Of a stretch of DNA of 64,000 bases, positions 23,693-34,168 are shown piece after piece (positions within the stretch are counted from its first letter, which is position 1; every line of letters starts with the position of its first letter). Origin of the DNA: Notospermus geniculatus (lineage: Eukaryota; Nemertea; Pilidiophora; Heteronemertea; Lineidae); NCBI GenBank assembly GCA_002633025.1, contig NMRB01001380.1, positions 123,828 to 187,827 on the forward strand. The letters are read 5' to 3'. The notes beneath the pieces are model-generated. The model searched no databases. It was given only the letters and a program-made list of their open reading frames with translations, and was not told the DNA's origin. The translations under genes and the position numbers were made by a program.

Positions 23693-24885
23693 GGTTCTAG
23701 GCCTGAAACAACATCAACATGAATGTGATGAAAGCAACATGGCCTACCCGTCCAGTCCAAAAACCGATCAAGAATACGACCAAAAACCAAGCCTATATAC
23801 AACAGTACTGTCAGTCAGTTGACCAATAGGTGTCACTACCGTCAATTCAATGCCTACGGACCCATTCGTGCTTGATTGAGCACCAATCAGGAGAATTTTC
23901 TTTTGTATTGGTGCGCTAGAACTTTGCTGCCATCTTTTGGCAATAAGCGCGGCTAATTGCTATTAAAGCCGTATTAAGTAAGCTGAGAGGCCACCCGGGG
24001 TATCACCCAATGCCGTCCGAGAAACTTGATCCGCGCTCTGCATGATGGGTAAGATCAGTAGCCCCCTGGTGAGTGATTAATACACTATGATTGGCGTAAT
24101 CGTCCACGGATGGGGTCGTGTGCGTTGATTTACTCGCAGACAGACACCTTTTATTGTCGTTATACCGTTTCAAAACACGGCCACACAAATAGTTCATGGC
24201 GCGTTTCATCACTTTGATCAGAAAAAAAGCTTGATTAAATATCACACAGGCTTTGTCAAATCACTGTACTATCAGTCTTCTCCCGTAATAACGTCAATTC
24301 ACGACAGAGTTTCAGCAAAATACCGGTGTAAAAGAATCTAATGTCCCCCCGATATGTGATGTCCCCCAAAAATACATTTACGGATTAAGCGGCACCATTG
24401 AATTGGACCCTAGAGAGGCCAAGACCCTTAATCCTCTGACAAACAATGCATGGGGACATCAGAAAGGTGGGTGCATTAGATTCTATCACACCTGCACTTT
24501 AGTAAACGAAAACAAATTATTAACGGGACAAAAATGTAAACATTTTATAATGACAACAGGCCCGTAGCAGCCCTCTGATGAGTGGGGGGTCCCTAGCAGG
24601 GTCGGATCCAGGATTGACCAAAAGGTTGGGTGCGTAGCTCGGCGGAGGTGGTCAGGACCGGAAAGTGTAAGCCGAAAGGGGGGTCTGGGGGTCCTCCCCC
24701 AGAAAAAAATTGACAATTTAAGTGCTTTAGATGCATTTTCCTGGGATCTGAGAGCAAAAATGTGGACATATAAAATGGACATTTGGGCCAAGGCATTTTT
24801 GGCACAAAAAGTGGGGGGGCCTGGGACCCCCCGGCCCCCCCGGCTGCTACGGGCCTGGACAAGGAAGTGCCATGACAGATTCACT
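23693..24885. repeat. Direct duplication, copy 1
   Basis: Matches 25088-26660 in the same order: CCTGAAACAACATCAACATG, CAGTCAGTTGACCAATAGGT, the CGCGCTCTGCATGATGGG tract and TAATGACAA. This copy has the 301-bp insertion at 24557 but lacks the one at 25216. Confidence 0.85.
24557..24857. mobile_element. 301-bp MITE, CAGGCCCGTAGCAGCC termini, GACAA duplication
   Basis: Terminal inverted repeats CAGGCCCGTAGCAGCC and GGCTGCTACGGGCCTG are flanked by GACAA (24552-24556 and 24858-24862). The duplicated copy at 26619-26623 has a single GACAA and no element, which is an unambiguous empty site. No coding capacity. Confidence 0.88.
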
Positions 24886-25087
24886 TGAGAGAGAACAAGT
24901 TGACAGTGTATACAGGAAAGAGAAATTTCTCAGTTCAGGTGTTGCGCCAACATGTTGGCGAAAATGTTGACAGTGTACACCCTGCTTGCCGGGCACTGAC
25001 AAACAGAACTTCTGTTACCAGATGTCCCCTGAACAAAAGAAGCGGGCATCTGATATCGGGGGCATTACATTCTATGACACCTATGGG

Positions 25088-26660
25088 TTCTGGGCCTGAA
25101 ACAACATCAACATGAATATGATGAAAGCAACATGGCCTACCCGCCCAGTCCAAAAACCGATCAAGAATACGACCAAAAAACCAAGCCTATTACACAAAGA
25201 CAACGGCGACTTATACAGGGTGGTCCAAAAAAAACGGACAAGCATACTTCCACTACCCAGAGCCCAAAACTACTGGTGGCATTGGATGGAGAATCTTTCT
25301 AGAAGAAAGAAGACACCAAGATATCCTGATTCGGTCCAGTGGTTCCAGCTGCAGACCCTATTTTGTAAAGCAAGGTCGAGGCCCCTTCGTGAAGTGTTCC
25401 ATACAGAACAATCAAGAGCATACACAACAGCGTTGCCTTGTAATTGACAAAAACATTATCATGTGGATAGGTCAACCAAAAAATGAAATACGAGTACGTG
25501 TAGAACATGAAAATCAAACTTCAGCATTGTTGCATAACAACTAGGTAATCCCCATAATCAATCATGCTGAATTCGCGGTTCACCGGTCAGTTAGTTACTA
25601 TGGACAACTGACTTTGCTTCACAAAAATGGCTCTGGAGGTAAAACTACTGGACCGAATCGAGGTATCTTGGTCTTATTTTTCTTCTAGAAAGATTCTCTT
25701 TCCATTCATACCAGTGGTTTGGGACTGAGGGTGGTGGAAGTATGCTTGTCCATTTTTTTTTGGACCACCCTGTATATACTAGTAGGTGACTACAATTTGA
25801 TAAACAATACTCTTCATGTCACAACAGTAGCTGTCAGTCAGTTGACCAATAGGTGTCACTACTGTCCAATTCAATGCCTAGCGGACCCATTCAATGATTC
25901 ATGGTTGATTCAGCACCAATCGGGAGAATTTTCTTTTGTTGTCGTCCGCTAGAACTTTGCTGCCATCTTTTGGCAATAAGTGCGGCTGATTGCTCCTAGC
26001 TGAGGGGCCACCCGGGGTATCACCATTCTTCTAAGTCTAATCGCCCGTATTTTGAACTGAACTAGATCAGTTTCTCCATGCTGTCCGAGAAACTTGATCC
26101 GCGCTCTGCATGATGGGTAAGATCAGTAGCCCCCTGGTGAGTGATTAATACACTAAGATTGGCGTAATCGTCCACGGATGGGGTCGTGTGCGTTGATTTA
26201 CTCGCAGACTGACACCTTTTATTGTCGTTATACCGTTTCACAAGACGGGCACACAAATAGTTCATGGCGCGTTTCATCACTTTAATCAGCAAAAAGCTTG
26301 ATTAAATATCACACAGGCTTTGGCAAATCACTGTACTAGGATTAGTCTTCTCCCGTAATAACGTTAATTCACGACAGAGTTTCGGCAAAATACCGGTGTA
26401 AAAGAATCTAATGTCCCCCGATATGTGATGTCCCCCAACAATACATTTACGGATTAAGCGGCACCATTCCGCAGTTGGACTCTAGAGAGACCAATATCCT
26501 GTGAGAAACAATGCATGGGGACATCAGAAGGGTGGGTGCATTCGATTCTATCACACCTGCACTTTAGTAAACGAAAAAAAATTATTTAATGGGACAAAAA
26601 ATGTAAACATTTTATAATGACAAGGAAAACTGCCATGACAGATTCACTTGAGAGAGAGAG
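25088..26660. repeat. Direct duplication, copy 2
   Basis: Second copy of the 23693 block, carrying the 25216-25772 insertion and the empty site for the 24557 element. Confidence 0.85.
25216..25772. mobile_element. 557-bp mariner-like MITE with ~140-bp inverted ends
   Basis: Ends CAGGGTGGTCCAAAA and its inverse are bordered by TA. Inverted similarity goes on for about 140 bp (GACAAGCATACTTCCAC, GAATCTTTCTAGAAGAAA, GATTCGGTCCAGT on both sides). No transposase seen. It is absent from the duplicate at 23.8 kb. Confidence 0.85.
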
Positions 26661-27955
26661 CAAGAATTTTGATTGGCTGAACGAATCTGTGCCGCGAAAA
26701 CACGCAGCAGCTCATGCCCCGAATCAAATCACGTGATACGGCCTAGTCACGTGATACAGTAACCTTTGGCCACGATGACAATCAACATCACGTCAACCGT
26801 TCATTGCCAGATTTTGTATTCTCTGACTGTTTATCCAAATCATTTATCTCCCAATTGAATGTAGCTAAACGAATTAGGTAAATTGAATTGTGAAGAATAG
26901 CGGGAGCGCTGATTAACTAGAATAAGGACTCGGGGCGGGGATGGGCGATTTTTGTAATTTCTATGGCACTTCCTGTGATTAAGAATGGAGAGGTAGGAGA
27001 TGTGATGAGAATCTGGGAATAGAGCGGGGTGAGGATGAGCTGGTTACATCCCTAGTGGTGCTGATTGGTTACAGAGCGACTGATGATGTTGACAGTACTG
27101 CGTCTCTAACACCATTGCTTCAGTCTTGGAGAATTATACATAACAAGTATAATTCCTCGAAGCTTTCCCACAATTGACGAACGCAAACGCGTAGGCCTAA
27201 CATCGGTCAATTTTGCTTGAAACTAACAGACGCCACCGCGTACATCTGTCAACTAGGCCTAGAATTGTGAAAAAGGCGCGAAAACTGACTACGACTATAA
27301 AATATATGGATGTTTGATAAAATATATGAAATCCGTAGCCACCAATTCGCACTTTGAGCCAAACCATGAAATCCGACCTCGTCCCTAGCCGATGAAACGA
27401 ACCAAACTCCCATCGTAGGCCTACAAAACTGTTGGAACTCTCTTCTCTACGAACACCTGCCGCAATTTCGAACAGTTTTTCTGTTTAAGCCGCCGTTTCG
27501 CACTAAGAGCGTCATTCTTACCCCGTCCCCAGCCGATAGAAGCAGCTAGGCCCCAGGTACAGATATCGACCCCGTTCAATAGCTGGCTAAAAGCCCTATT
27601 ATCCCTCATAAAGACTCCATTCTCAACCATTATTTCATTTGGCTAACACGATTTCTCCCCGTAGCTTTCTCTCCCACGGGGACTCTCAATTCGTGATCAC
27701 TTTGCCGACGCATTATCAGCACATTACCCCGCTAACCGGTTTCTCCTCCTGATGGAAAATGAATTAAATCAAATTGAGCTGAATTATTTCGGCATTTATT
27801 TGGTTAGTTATGTAAACGGTTGAATTGAGAGCCTTGGCTGCAAGTGGGATGTGTTGGAACCGCGGCCTGGCTCAATTACTTCTCTAATAGAGAACGCCAT
27901 CTGTCCGATGACAACCACGCTAAAGAGGGTATCAAACGCAAAATTGTGGACACTA
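26661..27955. other. Gene-free single-copy region
   Basis: No coding or repeat structure recognised. CCAAT and ATTAG-type words occur; nothing decisive. Confidence 0.4.
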
Positions 27956-28082
27956 GGGCCCATATTTTCAAACCTGTTTTAACACTAAAATGCATTTTAG
28001 TCCAGCACTTGCATACTTATATGCATGCAAGTTCTGGACTAAAATGCATTTTAGTGTTAAAGCAGATTTGAAAATATGGGCC
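27956..28082. mobile_element. Foldback MITE with GGGCCCATATTTTC ends
   Basis: Inverted arms of about 60 nt (CACTAAAATGCATTTTAGTCC in both) around a 6-nt centre, bordered by TA. The terminal GGCCCATATTTT is shared with the foldback at 43391. Confidence 0.75.
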
Positions 28083-29677
28083 TAGGCCTATTCTCTATCA
28101 ATGATCTAGGCCTAAAACTACCCCCAACCCTGACATTTTCCCTCAGCCAATCACAGTACTAGTCGGTATAACGAACGCGCTGATTGGTTCACACGTTTTT
28201 GCATTCGTCAATGGCGTCAAGGGACACGACGCTGCTAGAAAATGTTCGTTGGCCTTAAAGGGGACATTTCGAAAAGAAGTCAAGTTCAGCTTTCCATGGA
28301 GCAATGACCTCCCGAGTTCAAACCCCGCCCACCTTCCCTTCCCCGCCAGGTCCATCATAAGTCAACCCAACTGATTAACAGTAACATGTGTTGAGGGACA
28401 AATTAGCCGTTTAAGTGCAGTAATTATCGCGATTAAACCGAATATTACGCGGCAAAGGAACCAGTCCCGAGGCACGACTCACGTTTATGACTATAATTGA
28501 GCATAATTTCATTAGATTTGTTAAATAAACGCACCAGAACTCGCTCCGTTAGTGGTGGAGGCGAATTGTTGTTGGTGATGTGATTATGCACAGATTCCAG
28601 CTGGGCCGCCAGGGGGCATTCTGGACAATGGCTCTCTTGGGTATTCTGGTGCGCACTCAGTTGGAAGTGGGCTGTAGGAAGGATACCCAAGTCAGATATA
28701 ACTGGCGATTGAGGACAATAACGAGTACAACCAAATGGTCCAACCAACACATGCAATGCGAATCATAATTTTTCGTAACGTATCTCTCTGAACTGAAGGA
28801 AAATTCCAAAGCGAAGGCCTAGACAATAGGCATATATTCTCATCATACACTCTCTCTTTTGAGAAAGTGTATTCATCTGGGTAACAGGTTATTTCATTTC
28901 ACTTTCTCTTTTGAGAAAGTCACATTTCAAAAGTTACGTTCAGCTTGAGAAAGCAGGGTGGAAGGAAACGCCCCTTCAATGAAACACTATTTTCTTGCAC
29001 AATCATGCCACTGTAGACGACGATTCCGGGATCACCCGAACTGCGGGACCCGAATGCAAATGAGCGTCTCCGAATTTTACCGATTCGGATCACGTGTCGT
29101 CACCAGAAACGCTCCTGATTGAGAATGGCGCTACAAACGGAAAAATCAAATTGTACGTTTGATCAAATCAATGTTGGGTAATTGTCCGATATATTGGAGT
29201 TGATCAGGGGATAATCTTCAGGAAAGGAGATAATTCGTAGCCATTAAGCCATGTACCGGTTCAGACTGAATTGAGCAGACGACTGAATTCGATTTGGCGC
29301 CATTGTTGTTTTCTGTCAGGCGCGATAACGTGACATTTCCACGACCGTCATTCAATATGGCGGATAAACCTCGTCCCTCGTGATCATTTTGAATTGAAAA
29401 GGAGGACATGAGGCAGAAGCAAGACCAGTAGGCCTACTTGGTTTCAGGGTGCTTTGTCCGGTTGTGAGGTAAAAGACACACATCAAGATAAGTATTCGAC
29501 GAAGAATTCAGTGCTCAGCGAATGAAAACCGAGTTGGCGATGCTCACGCCATCTATAGACAACGATATGAACCATGTGGACGAGGCGAAAACGCCAGGTT
29601 TTGGAAACTTAACCCAGAAAAAGGGCCACTTGTCGTCGGCGATGAAGTATGCCATGTGCAACTCATGTATGTCACTG
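28083..29677. other. Gene-free region with two small identical-type hairpins
   Basis: No gene recognised. Two hairpins of the type CTTTCTCTTTTGAGAAAG lie at about 28847-28869 and 28899-28920. Confidence 0.4.
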
Positions 29678-29813
29678 CAGTGTTTCCGCCAGAGGGTACT
29701 ATGCTAGTACCCTCAAAGGAAAAGAAAAGGGCAATTTTCTTTAATTTAATGGGGTTTTTGTTGATTTTGACGAAATTAGTACCCTCAAAAAAATTTCTGG
29801 CAGAGACCCTCTG
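29678..29813. mobile_element. 136-bp MITE, CAGTGTTTCCGCCAGAGGGTAC type
   Basis: The left end CAGTGTTTCCGCCAGAGGGT and a right end ending GGCAGAGACCCTCTG are inverted, with internal GTACCCTC words. It is the same family as 60746-61041. Confidence 0.7.
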
Positions 29814-30600
29814 ATGTGGGCCAATTACAGTGCCTAGATGCAACAACAAACGGTTGAAAATAACCCACTGTGAGCCTAAAATAAGTTTGCACTGCGTCAG
29901 ATAAGATACAACTGAGTACAAATGGCAACAGGGCCTCGTGGAGAAGACGTCAAGTGTGGGACAGGTTTCGAAAGTCACTGCACTCGTTCGATGCTACAGC
30001 GGTAGGCCTAGTCATAACGGTGAGCGGTTGAAAAAACACCTTTTACAACCTCACAGTACTTTTTATTCAAATAAAAACTTATTTCCCTTCGAAAAAATGT
30101 CACACGACCAGACCTGCCTACCCTAACTTTGAGCTGGCTGTACTGTTTTTGAGGAATGACCATAAAATGACTGAAACTCAACATTCTGCAGTTGTTCCGA
30201 TCAGTGTATTTTTCTGCATTTAAGTGTAAAAACAAAGTTTTGAGTGTAAAAAATATGGTCAAATATGGTGGGTGGGTAGGCAGGTATGCACGACGCATTG
30301 AGATGAATACAACAAACAAAATGGCGTCGTCCGTAAACAACGAACACACAACATGGCAGGTGTATCAAACGACTAGTATGGCGACATTGGACCTACACTA
30401 TGACGACAATAAACTGTCGTAAAATCAGGAGAAATGGTCCCTTTTGATTAATATCAACAAATCTCAAAACATTTTGACATGAAAACTGAAACGCCTTCAA
30501 AGTGCTAAAGTGTTACCATGGTTACGGGTGGGATAAGTGAAAAGTTTTCGGAGGAACCAAAACGTGACGTCATTTTCGTTCCCCCTCAAACCAAACAATA
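29814..30600. other. Gene-free single-copy DNA
   Basis: No coding or repeat structure recognised. Confidence 0.4.
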
Positions 30601-30811
30601 GGGAGGTTAAGATAACGTTCCGAGTCCCGACTCCGACTCCAGAGGATCTCTTTTTTGGGAACCGCGTCACCAAATACAACGGGGGTTTTCCAAAGCAATG
30701 GTGTTTACTCATTCAGGAGAACGAATAGAACCCGCCTGGGTGGTAAATTTATCTCCGACTTGAAAAATCCGAATTTTAGCACCTCGGAGTCGGACCAGAT
30801 CTTAACCTCTC
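30601..30811. mobile_element. 211-bp MITE with GGGAGGTTAAGAT ends and TA target
   Basis: Left GGGAGGTTAAGAT and right inverse GAGAGGTTAAGAT, both bordered by TA, with inner inverted CCGACTCCGA words. Related in its ends to the element at 17516. Confidence 0.7.
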
Positions 30812-31485
30812 TAATGACAGGATTCCAACACTGTTGACTTTCTATCAATCGATATCCTTCATTTGCTACACTGAACTCCACCCACAGGAAAATGTTAGGA
30901 CAGCCGACAGCCCAAAACCCAGTGGCGCCATCTATCCCTGGTCGTCATGACGACACAGCGACACCCACAATCCGTTTCCTTATGTCCTTGTACATCATAT
31001 CGAATGTTTTGGCGGGAAACTGTTTATGCTCGCGGTTGATGATATGCACTAGAACGATAACTTCTACAACAATCATGATGACCACCACAATAAATAGAGG
31101 GCGCTTTTCTTTTGGTAAAAACCTCGCCTTAGAGGTTCTGGGGGTGGGGATGTGGGGGCACATAATATCAGGGGGCTTCCTGAAATCAGCGGCGGGTGTC
31201 ATGCTCGGGGTCCGGTATTCACTGCAATTTATACACTTCAAAATATTCGAGTTTGCATATGGTGTCCTAGTAGGCCTATTCATCCTTTCCGAGTTACGTT
31301 CAACATCTGTTTCAACATCCTGATAGGCCTAGGCCTATGTTGATTTCACGTCTGTTCGAATGAACACACCATAACTACGGCATAAAGAGCTTGCGTGCTG
31401 AACACTATACTACTGTGCATCAGAAAAATGGCATTATTCAACATCGTGTAACACATGTCCTTTGCATAAAAGTGACGATTACTTG
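30812..31485. other. Gene-free sequence before the minisatellite
   Basis: No convincing exon. Overlapping open frames on both strands at 30890-31320 lack family similarity and codon-level support. Confidence 0.4.
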
Positions 31486-31747
31486 GTACAAAACATCTGT
31501 GCAGACGGCACGCACTCTACCGAGGACCGATGTGGGTTCAAAACATCGGGCACACGGCACGAACTTTCCCCGAGAACTCCCGAAGTGGTTCAAAACATCG
31601 GCGCAGACAACACGAACTTTCCCCGAGAAGAACCGATGTGGGTTCAAAACATCGGCGCAGACGGCACGAACTTTCCCCGAGAACTCCCGAAGTGGTTCAA
31701 AACATCGGCGCAGACGACACGAACTCTCCCGAGAACAGCCGAAGTAT
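31486..31747 (+). repeat. Minisatellite, five ~53-bp units with alternating ends
   Basis: Unit starts at about 31486, 31535, 31588, 31642 and 31695, each beginning GTTCAAAACATCGG (first GTACAAAAC). Unit ends alternate CCGATGTGG and CCGAAGTGG, giving a ~107-bp higher-order unit. Open frames across it come from the repeat and are not taken as coding. Confidence 0.9.
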
Positions 31748-34167
31748 TTTTTTCACCTGGGAGGGAGGGTCAACATGGTCAAATCTGTGATCAGGTCGGA
31801 AAAGGTCTAGGGATGCTAGGAATGTACACAATAGCAATCACATGATCGATTTCACCGACGACTCACTCGTCTGCACTCCTTTTTTGGCGCGCAATCCGAG
31901 GACGACGTACCGGTAATTCCTTATTTAGGAGACTAGTCTGTCCCGCGGATTCAGCGAGTCACGTGTTTTAGCCCAATGTCTCCTCGTGCGAGAGCTAGCT
32001 CTCCTATAATGAGGCCCTACGATACCAAAGGGTCCGGTCGAAAACTACACCATTTTCCGGCCACCCTGCAAGAAGAGATAACATAACAGTCGATTACTCA
32101 AAAATGACGCAGGCAACGTGTCACTTCAGATTTGTACAGCATTGCCTAGTGGATTTGTATTGCAAAATTCAAGTAAAAGCATTTACTAGTCTTTATTCAT
32201 ATGACCCAATGTACTGACATCTCCCGCGCTGCGAACGGATCTGCCCTCGCTGCGCGCGCATTTCGTGCGCTGACAGAACAAAGATATGCAGCCGGAGGCA
32301 AGTAAGATGGATACAGAGAAAATCAATACAATGGATTTAGAAGCACTGCGTGCAGTAAATTCCGTCTGGATATAGCTGTGTGTAGTGGCTTACGGATCGA
32401 TGACCCGCGTAATTACTAACACACTCAATCCTGTACAAGATAGGACCAAAATGAATAACATACTGAACGCCAGGACTCCGCTTGATAGATAGGTACAGAG
32501 GGAAGTAATCTCAGACGATGTGACATATTACACTGGCATAATCTGAAAGACCTCGGCCTACATTATAAGATTTGGCCGGCCTCCGACATGGTCATATTAG
32601 CCCAATTTTCAGACACTGGCCCACATCAAAGACAACATACAAGAAGGAAAGGAAAAGTCACCATTTTTGAAATGAACGAGATGAACCCTGGAAGCCCGCT
32701 CACTTAGACGGTGGCCGCTGGCCGCATCCCCGGGGCCGCATCCCACTCACGGTCATTCCCTTCCCTGCAATCTGACTCACTCTCCACAGGCGTCTGCCCC
32801 TGCGTACTCAACGTCATCATTGAAAGAATCACACACACAGTAGGATTTCTACCCATTTCTTACCTTCTCCAGTTTAAATTGATGGAATCAAATAGCTCAG
32901 CAAAGTCTGCATCGCTCTTTGATTCAGCTGTCAGACGCCACTAGTGACGTCATCAGCGCACGCTGCGGCACCTAGTGGCCGTTAATGGAACTTCTCAGAA
33001 TGCATTGCCTGGCGCCAATTTTGAGGGCCATCTAAACGTAGGCCTACACAGTACACTCCGGACTGGAAAGCTCCCTACTTTCGAGCTCTTACTAGCACAA
33101 GTAAGAGCTCAACTCAACCTAGGTAGTGTACCCAAATGTGGATATACACTACACTACAAGTCTAAAGCCTCAACCACGCATTTTCACCCCTCTGAACACC
33201 GCGTTTTAATAACGCGGTGTTAAACTTTAAGTGCCCATCTTTCAGAGGCAGCGCGTTGAAAAACACCAAAGGTTGCAGACGTTCCAAAAACGCATCCATC
33301 TGTGCGTTTGGACCATAAAATAATGCAACAAAGAATATAAAGTCTATGATTCTCATCTTCCCACTCAAGTTTTGAGGGGGGAGGGAGACACTCAAGGGAC
33401 ATTAAATCATGCACAACTTAAATAGGCCTAGGATACATTTAGTATCAACAAACAGCCCTCACAGGCAAAGAAAAACAGTTTTTTCCCATGGGGCACAAAA
33501 TAAAATCTGTGACTCTCATGCAAGGATTTTCAGAGACACTTAAAGGGACTATAAATCACACAGGACTCAGACAACAGTAGGCCTATGGTTTTGACATCAA
33601 GGTTTCAAGTAGCTGCCCACACAGGCAAAGAAAAACAAACTATTTACTTCCTCACAGGAAAATTTACACTAAATAAATCATTATTTATTGACTCTTGATT
33701 GTCTGGTCTCTGGGTTTGTTCCACACACCCAGATAGCCAGTGAGATCGTTTATGTACATTAAAAAACAAATATCACGAATTCGGAGTAATTATGGAAGAA
33801 AATTTCATCCTCTGATGTATCCATGTAAAAAAGTTCCCCTCGGAAGACATCATCTTGACTTCTTTTCAAGTAGATGAACCATTAACTGCATGTCCCCTTT
33901 CATGAAGGATTGGTTCAATTCCCTTATGGTCCTTATCCATCTTTTGGAGGGTCGTCAAATATTCCACACACAAGATTTGCTGGAAGCGCCTTGTCTGAAA
34001 GAGAAAAGAAATCTACATGGATAAGCAGCAAAGGCGACAATCAGGTTGAAACCATTCACAGATTCGACCTTCAAAATTACCACTTACACTGGGACTTTTC
34101 ATTGATGGGGCACCTGTTCTCCACCAAGTGCTGGATCTCTCAGAGGGACCCGTAAAACTGGGGGGGG
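31748..34167. other. Gene-free region with two short palindromes
   Basis: Palindromes centred near 33095 (GAGCTCTTAC type) and 33209 (AACACCGCG/CGCGGTGTT). No exon recognised. It ends at the N at 34168. Confidence 0.4.
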
Positions 34168-34168
34168 N
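34168..34168. other. Single N truncating ETHE1 exon 5
   Basis: A G-run precedes it. The coding frame is lost beyond it. Confidence 0.8.

Noticed and set aside
30892-31323. 143-residue plus-strand ORF with hydrophobic segments
   Set aside because: Antisense ORF of similar length overlaps it, no family match, and no splice or start context support.
31391-31845. Repetitive protein-coding gene (three open frames)
   Set aside because: Openness in several frames comes from a ~53-bp minisatellite whose unit length varies (49-54), which would shift frame.
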